Assembly (NCBI GenBank): GCA_019307815.1
Contig: JAFDIV010000004.1
Location: 110,207-174,206 of the forward strand
Length of the DNA: 64,000 bases
From: Deltaproteobacteria bacterium
GTDB taxonomy: Bacteria > Desulfobacterota > DSM-4660 > Desulfatiglandales > Desulfatiglandaceae
Reading direction: 5' to 3'
In this document: one piece after another, positions 52,226-59,664 of the stretch
How positions within the stretch are numbered: the stretch's first letter is position 1
How the letters are laid out: each line of letters opens with the position of its first letter
Translations under genes and position numbers: made by a program
The notes under the pieces: generated by a model
Databases searched by the model: none
The model's input: only the letters and a program-made list of their open reading frames with translations
What the model was told of the DNA's origin: nothing

Positions 52226-53740
52226 CTAAACAGTCTTTACGCTAAGGACAATCACAAGTTCTCGGGTTTCGTTTCGAAAGCTCTCGTTTTTAAAGAAATA
52301 GCCCAATAGAGGGATAGAGGAAAGAAAGGGAACCCCCTTGGTAATCTTTTGCTTATGTCTGTCAATGAGACCTCCCAAAAACACCACATCCCCACTATTC
52401 AAACTAATGGTGCTGCTCATTTCCTTAATCCCCACTTTTGGCAGTGATATGCTCTCAGTGGATCTGTCGCTCACTGGAACCGGCTCTATGCTATCGGGAT
52501 CTACATCACTCTTAATAGGGTTAATAAGGAGTGTTATTTTGCCATCTTCACCAATAAATGGGATAACTCCCAGAATAAGGCCGTCAAACACCGTGGACAC
52601 TTCAACCTCCGTAGTGCTCTGGTTTTCATTGCCCACAGTGGTGGTAGTAACGGAGACATCCTTCTTATATGTGATGGAAGTTCCTACACTGATGACAGCG
52701 GGCTTGCCGTTTTTGGATCTAATGCTTGGGTTTGATACGATCCTGGTATGCCCAAAGGTCTTGAGGGCATCAATGGCTACGTCAATGGTAAAGGCCCTGC
52801 TAACCCCTGAAAGGACCAGTCCCCGTCCAAGCGCCCATGAGGCTTCATTCAATTTGGTTACACCGCTAACCTCTCTTCTTAGCAAATCCCAGTCAATTCC
52901 ATAGGAGTAATTATCCGAAAGGGTTACTTCAATAATTCTGGCCTCTATCAAGACCTGCCTTGCCAATACATCCTTCAGATGATTGACCATCCGCGATACA
53001 GCAGCTATCACTGTAGGTGTGTCCTTTACATAAAGGGTTCCTGAAATCCGGTTCAAGGAATACTTGCCCCCAGGGGAAAGGAGCTTCTGGATCATTTGCT
53101 CAAGCAGATCATAGGCATTGGACTTATTAGCACCTGTCCCAGAGAGCTTGAAATTGCCGGACAAGCCTCCCACTGTCTCATTCTCTGAAGCTCCAAGCAC
53201 ATCTCCGCCCACGTCGAAATTAACGGAAAGGTTGGTATCCAAGAAGTTCACCTTGAAAAAGCGCTCTTGATAAGGCCTGATACGAATAACGTTCTGATCA
53301 ATCTCATAATAGAGATCATAGGTATTCAAAAGTTCCCGTAATACAGTGGCTGCAGTGACATTTTGAAAGTTTAGCGTAACAAGATGTTTCTCCTTGGTAA
53401 TGCTGGGATCCATGATCAGGTTCATGCCAACAGACTGGGCAAGTGAATAAAGTACCAACTGAAGGTCCTCATCAATCATGGAAAAAGAAACAATATGATC
53501 CTCAAGGGGATCATACTTGGGCATCACTGGTTCCACTTCCAGCTCTTTTAGGGCCTTCTTTTCAAAATAATCAACAAGGGCCTGCCGATCCTTATCAGCA
53601 GATTTGGACTCTTCCTTGATATTCTTGGGCACAACCTTAGCAGTGGGTGGCTTTGGTTCGCGCATGGAATGAGGCCCCATGCTACACCCAGCCAAGAAAA
53701 AAACGCCAATGGATACCAGTAATGTAATCTTATTTTTCAC
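52226..53740 (-). CDS. mshL: Type IV pilus secretin (MshL/PilQ family)
   Basis: This 504-residue outer-membrane secretin lipoprotein has a signal with lipobox FFLAGC. It then has an STN-like domain (FSMIDEDLQLVLYSLAQSVGMNLIMDPSI), N-type domains, and the secretin domain (QVLIEARIIEVTLSDNYSYGIDW, VSNPSIRSKNGKPAVISVGT, VFLGGLIDRHKQKITKGVPFLSSIPLLGYFFKNE). The start is GTG 53740, which overlaps the upstream stop as GTGA and follows AGGAG. The longer frame to 53806 lies within the upstream gene. It forms the pore through which the pilus leaves the cell. Confidence 0.92.
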   Translation of the reverse strand: MKNKITLLVSIGVFFLAGCSMGPHSMREPKPPTAKVVPKNIKEESKSADKDRQALVDYFEKKALKELEVEPVMPKYDPLEDHIVSFSMIDEDLQLVLYSLAQSVGMNLIMDPSITKEKHLVTLNFQNVTAATVLRELLNTYDLYYEIDQNVIRIRPYQERFFKVNFLDTNLSVNFDVGGDVLGASENETVGGLSGNFKLSGTGANKSNAYDLLEQMIQKLLSPGGKYSLNRISGTLYVKDTPTVIAAVSRMVNHLKDVLARQVLIEARIIEVTLSDNYSYGIDWDLLRREVSGVTKLNEASWALGRGLVLSGVSRAFTIDVAIDALKTFGHTRIVSNPSIRSKNGKPAVISVGTSITYKKDVSVTTTTVGNENQSTTEVEVSTVFDGLILGVIPFIGEDGKITLLINPIKSDVDPDSIEPVPVSDRSTESISLPKVGIKEMSSTISLNSGDVVFLGGLIDRHKQKITKGVPFLSSIPLLGYFFKNESFRNETRELVIVLSVKTV

Positions 53741-54279
53741 GTGCTCTCTCCTGAGTCCTTGGTCTCTCTTATTGACCTCTCTTTGCCCGCTCCAACAGGA
53801 ACCCATTTCCTTACCCTTCTTTTTTCAAACATGACCTTATCAGGCATAATCTTCAAAATCTTTTCTCCGGTTGGCAGCAGGGCCCCTTCCGCATAATATG
53901 CCCCATCCACAACACAAAACCTTTTTGATCCTCCGGAAAATGCAAAAGTGACTGAATGCCTAAACTCACCCCCTAACCGGAGTTGTTGACCCTTCCTTAT
54001 CCGAGGTTGGGCTTGGACCTCCCTGTATCCAAAGACAGATAGCTGAACTGGCCCAATTACCTTTTCTTTCGGTGTGGCCAAACCCGCAAGCAACCCGTCT
54101 AGCCTGCCTATCTCTTGAACGACCTCTGATGATGGCATCTTTCCCTCTGGAAGGGCCACACCAGAGGTCAATGAGGGAGGCCTGCCTTCAGGGCCTATTC
54201 TGGCAACCCAAAGGCCGCTTACAACCATCCCAACAAGAATTAATATGAAGCTCATCAAATATAGATATTTGATCTTCAT
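53737..54279 (-). CDS. MshK/PilP/GspB-like periplasmic pilus protein
   Basis: This 180-residue protein has one N-terminal membrane helix (about 5-25). A C-terminal domain has the pattern CVVDGAYYAEGALLPTGEKILKIMPDKVMFEKR, as in MshK, GspB and PilP-type proteins. These pass contact from the inner-membrane complex to the secretin. It overlaps both neighbours by four bases, so position and pattern agree. The family is fast-evolving, so the name stays open. Confidence 0.75.
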   Translation of the reverse strand: MKIKYLYLMSFILILVGMVVSGLWVARIGPEGRPPSLTSGVALPEGKMPSSEVVQEIGRLDGLLAGLATPKEKVIGPVQLSVFGYREVQAQPRIRKGQQLRLGGEFRHSVTFAFSGGSKRFCVVDGAYYAEGALLPTGEKILKIMPDKVMFEKRRVRKWVPVGAGKERSIRETKDSGEST

Positions 54280-55565
54280 GGATTCCTTTTGGTCAGTTTC
54301 AATAAAAAGTGCGACGCCTGAATGTTTGTGGAAAAGGAGCTGTCTTCAATGCAATAGCCCTTTTTTCTCAAAATCCACAAGGATCTCTGGTATCCTCTGT
54401 GCGCTTGTCCAAATGGCGCTTTTACTGTGGCGTGCACCTCCGCCAGCAGACCGCCCTGGCCATAATCAACCTTCAACAATTCCACCACCATCCCCTCACC
54501 AAAGGCATCAGAAAGATCATTCACGAACTCTTTATAGCTCGGCACCCTGGATGCACGCTCAAGCCTCTTGACAAAGGCTAGAGTTTCCTCATAGGGCACA
54601 TGTCCCCCAATCTTGGGCTGTAGCTGTTTGACTGAAACAAGTTCCGATACCAGATTTTGATAGCTCATGTTCAGAGCATTTGCTTGGCGTGTAAAATACA
54701 TATATCCGAAAAACACCAGACAAACTGCCAATAGAAGAATTAGATTCAAAGGCAGGATGGCCTTTCTTGAATAATAGGCCAATTTTTCAGAGGGCCCCGA
54801 AATAGAGGCAGCCACGTCTAGTTTTCGGACCACCTTGAAAAATGATGTCCTATAACTCCTTCCTTCTAGCTCAAGGGTCTCTTCTGCAAGGGAGTCCAAA
54901 TTGAACCCCAGGTCACCCTTCCACTCAGGCGGGGTACTGTCTATCCATGAAATGAACAGGGCCTTTGTAATCTTTATTCTGTTCTCTGCCTCTGTACTCC
55001 TTATGTCTGATAACACCATGTCCCACAGGGCATAAATCTGCTCTGGAGTCTCATCAAAGGCCATGGACCGGTTCGCAAAATAGATCTTCTTCTTTGTCCC
55101 AATAATGAGATCAGCACTTCTTCCATGCTGGAAGATCACAGCAATAGGGCTCTTTCTCGCATTCTTTTTCAAGGTTTGATGAAGAACCGTATATAGCGGG
55201 AATAGCAGGATAGGAGCGCTTGTCTCTTCTACATGAGTCATATAATGATTATAGGATTGGATGGGTACTGCTGTAAAAAATATATCTGTCGTGTTTTTTC
55301 GCTTCTTTTTCTTCCAATGCGTAATCACCGTAACAGGCTGATCAAATTCCCCTGCCTCTTCCAGGTTCCTTCTGGCCATGACATCCGCATACTTTGGAGG
55401 GGTTTCAACCTGGATGATCCTTGAGATAGAATCCGGGAAATCCGTCACAAAGATGGACTCTTCGATGATCTCTGAAGGATCCCCTAGTTCGCTCAGGTGC
55501 CCCGCTTCATATAGGAAAAGATGGCCATCCAATTCGAGATATATCTTTTCTGAAGAAAAGGTCAT
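54276..55565 (-). CDS. GspL/PilM-PilN-like inner-membrane pilus protein (MshI position)
   Basis: This 429-residue protein has a cytoplasmic N-terminal half (1-280) of the size of an actin-like PilM domain, though I see no clear ATP motif. A membrane helix follows (about 285-305), then a periplasmic coiled coil and a ferredoxin-like domain as in PilN/GspL. It would thus combine PilM and PilN roles. It lies between the MshJ-like and MshK-like genes with ATGA-type overlaps, which is the MshI place in MSHA loci. Confidence 0.75.
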   Translation of the reverse strand: MTFSSEKIYLELDGHLFLYEAGHLSELGDPSEIIEESIFVTDFPDSISRIIQVETPPKYADVMARRNLEEAGEFDQPVTVITHWKKKKRKNTTDIFFTAVPIQSYNHYMTHVEETSAPILLFPLYTVLHQTLKKNARKSPIAVIFQHGRSADLIIGTKKKIYFANRSMAFDETPEQIYALWDMVLSDIRSTEAENRIKITKALFISWIDSTPPEWKGDLGFNLDSLAEETLELEGRSYRTSFFKVVRKLDVAASISGPSEKLAYYSRKAILPLNLILLLAVCLVFFGYMYFTRQANALNMSYQNLVSELVSVKQLQPKIGGHVPYEETLAFVKRLERASRVPSYKEFVNDLSDAFGEGMVVELLKVDYGQGGLLAEVHATVKAPFGQAHRGYQRSLWILRKKGYCIEDSSFSTNIQASHFLLKLTKRNP

Positions 55566-56077
55566 TGCCGCCTCACAAGAAAATACCCTCTTAATTTCAA
55601 GAACAGGTCTGCTTTCTGTTTCTCCGCAGTTCCGGCAGAGGGCACCTGTTTCTTCTTACCTGGTTCCACCGCCTCCCCCTTAGCACTTTCTGGTTTTGCT
55701 TTTGAGATATAAAGGCTGGAAGGCTCAAAATAGTAGGTCTCTTTGCTCACGGTCTGCTCCAGTATCTGCCTCAATTCAGGAAACGTTATTGATTCTTGGA
55801 TTTCCACGCCATATCTGTCCCACCTGTCCTTAACTAGCCCAAAGGCCTTGGCCTTTTCTACAAACGTCCTCACGCGTGCGAGAATGCGCTGTTGCCTGGC
55901 CACTTCCTTCTTTATCCTTCTTATTTGCTCTAACTGGGTCCTTGCGGATCTTATGTTACGAGCTATTGTTTGGTAACGAATAAGACTTTTACTGCACAAG
56001 TAAGAACCCACAAGCAGGCAAGCACATAACACAAGGCCCAGCCAGAACTGGGCATATTTCCAGAATTGATTTTTCAT
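55562..56077 (-). CDS. PilO/MshJ-like inner-membrane pilus protein
   Basis: This 171-residue protein has a membrane helix at about 10-30, a coiled coil (about 35-85: RNIRSARTQLEQIRRIKKEVARQQRI) and a small periplasmic domain ending in KADLFLKLRGYFLVRRQ. The build fits PilO/GspM/MshJ proteins, which pair with PilN-like partners. The next gene encodes such a partner, with a four-base overlap. Sequence similarity by eye is weak, so context carries the call. Confidence 0.7.
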   Translation of the reverse strand: MKNQFWKYAQFWLGLVLCACLLVGSYLCSKSLIRYQTIARNIRSARTQLEQIRRIKKEVARQQRILARVRTFVEKAKAFGLVKDRWDRYGVEIQESITFPELRQILEQTVSKETYYFEPSSLYISKAKPESAKGEAVEPGKKKQVPSAGTAEKQKADLFLKLRGYFLVRRQ

Positions 56078-56136
56078 CTCATATAGCTGGCGACTCTACT
56101 ACTTATTCATCATCCACGTACGCCACTGTCCGATTC

Positions 56137-56781
56137 CTATGGCACATTGAGTATTAACTGAGCATTAACTACACCTGTGGTAGAGACATCAGGCCAGGTA
56201 CTGGCGGCATTGTCAGGGTAACGTCTGAAGCTTCCCGCAGTGGGATCCGTTTCGCCATCAATGATCGTATCCAGTGCAATGGCCAGGTCCGTGGGTATAT
56301 TTGTCAAATACAAGGCGTTACTGTACCTGCCGTCTGTATTGCTATATAGGTAGTAGAGCCATAAAGTGATTGTCTGTGTTCCACTGTACTGTCCCTTATA
56401 AGTATATTGACCACTGTTGCTGGTATTACTCACCGGAACCGTTAGGCCTACCTTTCTTAGGGTCGCATCGACTCCATTGGCTCCACCAAAATTGGCTCCA
56501 CTTATGTTGTCGAATCGGCCGTCCTTGGTGGCATTGGTTCCCCCGTTTATGGTGCCGTCCCCAAGCAGGTTTCCGGTCCGATCATAGTAATTCAATACCG
56601 ATAATTCCCACTGCTTGAGAAATTTCGTATAGAACCTCTTCTGTTTTGCTGACTGTACAAGATCCTTTCCTTTTACAACCGCCCCGATAATAATCCCAAT
56701 AATGATCAGTACAATGGCCATTTCAATCAAGGTAAAGCCTCCCTGGGGCGACATCCTCCTCTTTCTTGATACTCCAATCAT
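56137..56781 (-). CDS. Type IV prepilin, likely major pilin of the operon
   Basis: This 214-residue prepilin has a 15-residue basic leader ending SPQGG, the cleavage site G15|F16 and the helix FTLIEMAIVLIIIGIIIGAVVKG, with Glu at +5. The mature head is rich in Gly, Asn, Thr and Tyr and has no cysteine, unlike many MSHA pilins. ATG 56781 is seven bases after AGGAGG and sits about 40 bases downstream of a sigma-54-type promoter. The frame is open to 56904, but that part would run across the promoter. As the first gene after the promoter, and with a 60-base gap behind it, it is the most likely abundant subunit. Confidence 0.9.
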   Translation of the reverse strand: MIGVSRKRRMSPQGGFTLIEMAIVLIIIGIIIGAVVKGKDLVQSAKQKRFYTKFLKQWELSVLNYYDRTGNLLGDGTINGGTNATKDGRFDNISGANFGGANGVDATLRKVGLTVPVSNTSNSGQYTYKGQYSGTQTITLWLYYLYSNTDGRYSNALYLTNIPTDLAIALDTIIDGETDPTAGSFRRYPDNAASTWPDVSTTGVVNAQLILNVP

Positions 56782-57093
56782 AGGGAACCTCCTGGGATAA
56801 AGGTTTTTTCCAGAGGTTTCTGCAACTTCTGTGCCGATAACTGATCTAACGATTTCAGCCCAGGCCGGGCATTTTTCCCATTTTTCCCTAAGCCAAAGGG
56901 TCACAATACCTCCTATCTTGGCAAAATTGCGTCAAAATAGTGGACATTTAGCCATATTTGTGACAAGCAGAGACCTATTTCGTTTGATTGATTTAACAGC
57001 TTCACATTTGCTCCCATTTATCGTAATGAAATAGTGGCCATCCAAAAATGGCAATCTCTGGCTGAAGGCTCTCGGTTTGGAAAGGACTACACA
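56782..57093. other. Divergent intergenic region between pilus operon and plsB
   Basis: These 312 bases hold the sigma-54-type promoter of the pilus operon near one end. Upstream, 100-150 bases are available for activator binding. I could not identify a plsB promoter with confidence. Confidence 0.5.
56821..56836 (-). promoter_or_regulatory. Sigma-54-type promoter of the pilus operon
   Basis: On the minus strand it reads CGGCAC-N5-TTGCA: GG and GC are ten bases apart and the -12 box is perfect. The predicted start site is about 56810, leaving a leader of about 30 bases before ATG 56781. Pilin promoters are often sigma-54-dependent in related bacteria. Confidence 0.75.
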
Positions 57094-59664
57094 ATGTCTT
57101 GGCTTTTTGAGAAATATCCCTTGTCCTGCATCCTGGATTTCAAGCCTCGCTTCTTTCTGGGCTGGTTTCTTTACAAGTTATTCGGGAAGGTTCAAATAGA
57201 TGAGCACGCAAGGGCCTGGCTACGAGAAAAGCAACGACAGGGAACCGTTGTTTATGTGACCAAATATCCGGGTCGCCTCGATTACCTGCTTTATCACTAT
57301 AGGCTTCGGAAATCCCGTTTACCCTATCCTCGAATAGGCCTGGACCTAAATATGTCCCTGTTCTTCCCCATCTCTTTCCTCTTTAAAATGGTCAAGTTTC
57401 AGTTCAGTTATATCTTCAAATACCACAAGAGGCCGAATCCTTATCAACTGGGTCTGTTAAGGGAGGGCTTTCAAAAGGGCGTTCCGGCTCTCCTGTGCCT
57501 TCTTGACCCAAAGCGATTCCGTCGTCAATTCGTGGAAGAAGGAAAGGATCCTATCACCTATCTTATTGAGATCCAACAAGACATGGAAAGGCCCATCTTC
57601 CTTGTGCCCAGTCTGATCTTATACAGACAGGCGCCTGAAAGGGACCCAAAGGGTCTTCTTTCCATCCTATTCGGATATAAAGACAATCCCGGCCCTTTGC
57701 GAAAAATCTTCCTGTTTTTCAGGCATAACCGGAGGGCGTTTTTTGACTTCGGTCCCCCTATTGATCTTAGGGAGTACTTGGCCTCACCCGAGTACACGAA
57801 CCAAACACCGGAAGCCCTGGTGCCCTTCATCAGAGAGCAGCTTATTCAGGCTATTGACAGTCAAAAAAAGGCCATCATAGGGCCTCTCATGAAGTCCAGG
57901 CAGGAACTGAAAGAGCAGGTGCTCAATGACAAAGAGGTACTCCGGACCATTGAGCGCCTCTCTAGTGGCAAGGCGGGACGTCAGAGGCAACTAAAGGCAA
58001 AGGCCTCAGAATATTTTGATGAAATTGCAGCGGACTATAGCCCCACGTATGTGGTTCTCACTTACTCACTGTTAACCCGATTTTGGAAAAGGCTATTTCA
58101 AGGAATTGAAATTGATCCGGATGAGTTGGCACTTGTGAGAAATTGGGCCAGAAAAGGGCCGGTGATATTTGTACCTTCTCACAAAAGCCATATCGACTAC
58201 CTGGTTCTCAATTATACGCTCTACGAATACTATGTTCAGGTTCCCAGGATTGCCGCAGGACAAAACCTAGCCTTTTGGCCTGTGGGGCATATCTTTAGGA
58301 AATGTGGAGCCTTTTTCATAAGGAGGAGCTTCAGCGGTGCTCGACTTTACACCAAGGTCTTTTCCGCCTATGTAAATCAGCTTCTTCAAGAGGGGTATTT
58401 TATTGAATTCTTCATAGAGGGGGGGCGAAGCAGGAGCGGCAAACTGGTTCTTCCCAAAACAGGGTTTCTCTCTATCCTTTTGGATGCATACCTAAATGGC
58501 CATTGTAATGACCTCATATTCGTGCCAGCCTCAATTGCCTATGATAGGATAATCGAAGAAAAGTCCTACGTTCGTGAACAAGAAGGTGTTGCCAAGGAAA
58601 GGGAGGGTTTCTGGCAGATCCTTAAGGCAAGAAAACTCTTAAAGAAAAAATATGGGAAGATCTATATCCGCTTTGCACAACCCTTTTCCATCCGGGACTA
58701 TCTTGGCCCTCAGCAGTCAAAAACAGACACCATGGAAGAGACCCTGGCCTTGGACCTTGTTCGTGCCATCAATCATGTCACACCTATTACCCCCCTTGCC
58801 CTGGTTTCTTCAGTCATCCTCAGCAAATTTCGAAAGCATTTTGAACTCAAAGATTTGTACGCCTCAGTGGAGGAATTGGCTTTGTTTCTGGAGGCCCAGA
58901 AGGCACCTATGGTCTCCTCCCTTTCCAATCTCATGGAGGCCTTTCAAGAAACTCTCCACCTGCTGAGCAGTTGGAAAATCATATCCCCTGTAGGAGATCT
59001 GCAAGGCGACTCATCCCTTTACACCGTGAACCCAAAAAAACATCGGGAGCTGGACTATTATAAAAACAGTATTATCCACTATTTCTTAGATCACACGCTC
59101 GTGGCCCTCTCGTTGCTTTCAGGAAAAGAGGCGCAAAAAGACTTTATGACAATCCAGGATGACTACATCTTTCTAAGGGAACTCTTTAAAAATGAATTTA
59201 TCTTCGAAGGAAATACGGATGATGCCAGCCATTTGGAAGAGATACTTTCTTATTTTCGAAGCAGGGGCCTTGTTGAAGAAGGCTCAGGGTCACATACATA
59301 CAAGGTGACAAGAAAAGGATATCACAACCTTCCACTCTGGGCAGGGCTTGCAAGGAGCTTCCTAGAATCCTACTGGATCGCAACAAGAGTGGTGCTGGAT
59401 TCCTTTGGCCAAAAGAGGAAAAAGGCCGAACTGCTTAAAAAGATGAACAGCTTGGGCACCAAGCTTCACGAAACCGGTTTTGTGAAGCACTATGAAGCCG
59501 TCTCTTATATCACCTTCCAAAATGCCTTCCAGTATCTAAACGAGAATTATCTGAGGCCCCGCGGTGATAAAGAAATAAATGAGGAAGAGGTAAGAGACCA
59601 GCTCGAAAAATTGGCCGATCAGATCTACACCCTTTCCCATTATACCAGTGTACCCACTGAATGA
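57094..59664 (+). CDS. plsB: Glycerol-3-phosphate 1-O-acyltransferase (PlsB family)
   Basis: This 856-residue membrane-associated enzyme acylates glycerol-3-phosphate, the first step of phospholipid synthesis. The acyltransferase motifs are FVPSHKSHIDYLVLNY (HX4D), GAFFIRRSF, FFIEGGRSRSGKLV and FVPASIAYDRI. The long N-terminal half carries a second, degenerate acyltransferase-like fold, as in E. coli PlsB; the C-terminal third is helical. ATG 57094 follows AAAGGA with good spacing. A GTG at 57034 would add 20 residues but lacks a site. Its stop directly abuts the stop of the convergent ppdK gene. Confidence 0.93.
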   Translation: MSWLFEKYPLSCILDFKPRFFLGWFLYKLFGKVQIDEHARAWLREKQRQGTVVYVTKYPGRLDYLLYHYRLRKSRLPYPRIGLDLNMSLFFPISFLFKMVKFQFSYIFKYHKRPNPYQLGLLREGFQKGVPALLCLLDPKRFRRQFVEEGKDPITYLIEIQQDMERPIFLVPSLILYRQAPERDPKGLLSILFGYKDNPGPLRKIFLFFRHNRRAFFDFGPPIDLREYLASPEYTNQTPEALVPFIREQLIQAIDSQKKAIIGPLMKSRQELKEQVLNDKEVLRTIERLSSGKAGRQRQLKAKASEYFDEIAADYSPTYVVLTYSLLTRFWKRLFQGIEIDPDELALVRNWARKGPVIFVPSHKSHIDYLVLNYTLYEYYVQVPRIAAGQNLAFWPVGHIFRKCGAFFIRRSFSGARLYTKVFSAYVNQLLQEGYFIEFFIEGGRSRSGKLVLPKTGFLSILLDAYLNGHCNDLIFVPASIAYDRIIEEKSYVREQEGVAKEREGFWQILKARKLLKKKYGKIYIRFAQPFSIRDYLGPQQSKTDTMEETLALDLVRAINHVTPITPLALVSSVILSKFRKHFELKDLYASVEELALFLEAQKAPMVSSLSNLMEAFQETLHLLSSWKIISPVGDLQGDSSLYTVNPKKHRELDYYKNSIIHYFLDHTLVALSLLSGKEAQKDFMTIQDDYIFLRELFKNEFIFEGNTDDASHLEEILSYFRSRGLVEEGSGSHTYKVTRKGYHNLPLWAGLARSFLESYWIATRVVLDSFGQKRKKAELLKKMNSLGTKLHETGFVKHYEAVSYITFQNAFQYLNENYLRPRGDKEINEEEVRDQLEKLADQIYTLSHYTSVPTE

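Noticed and set aside
56782..56904. Longer start for the prepilin at 56904
   Set aside because: The extension crosses the sigma-54-type promoter, and the inner ATG 56781 has a strong ribosome site and a normal prepilin leader.
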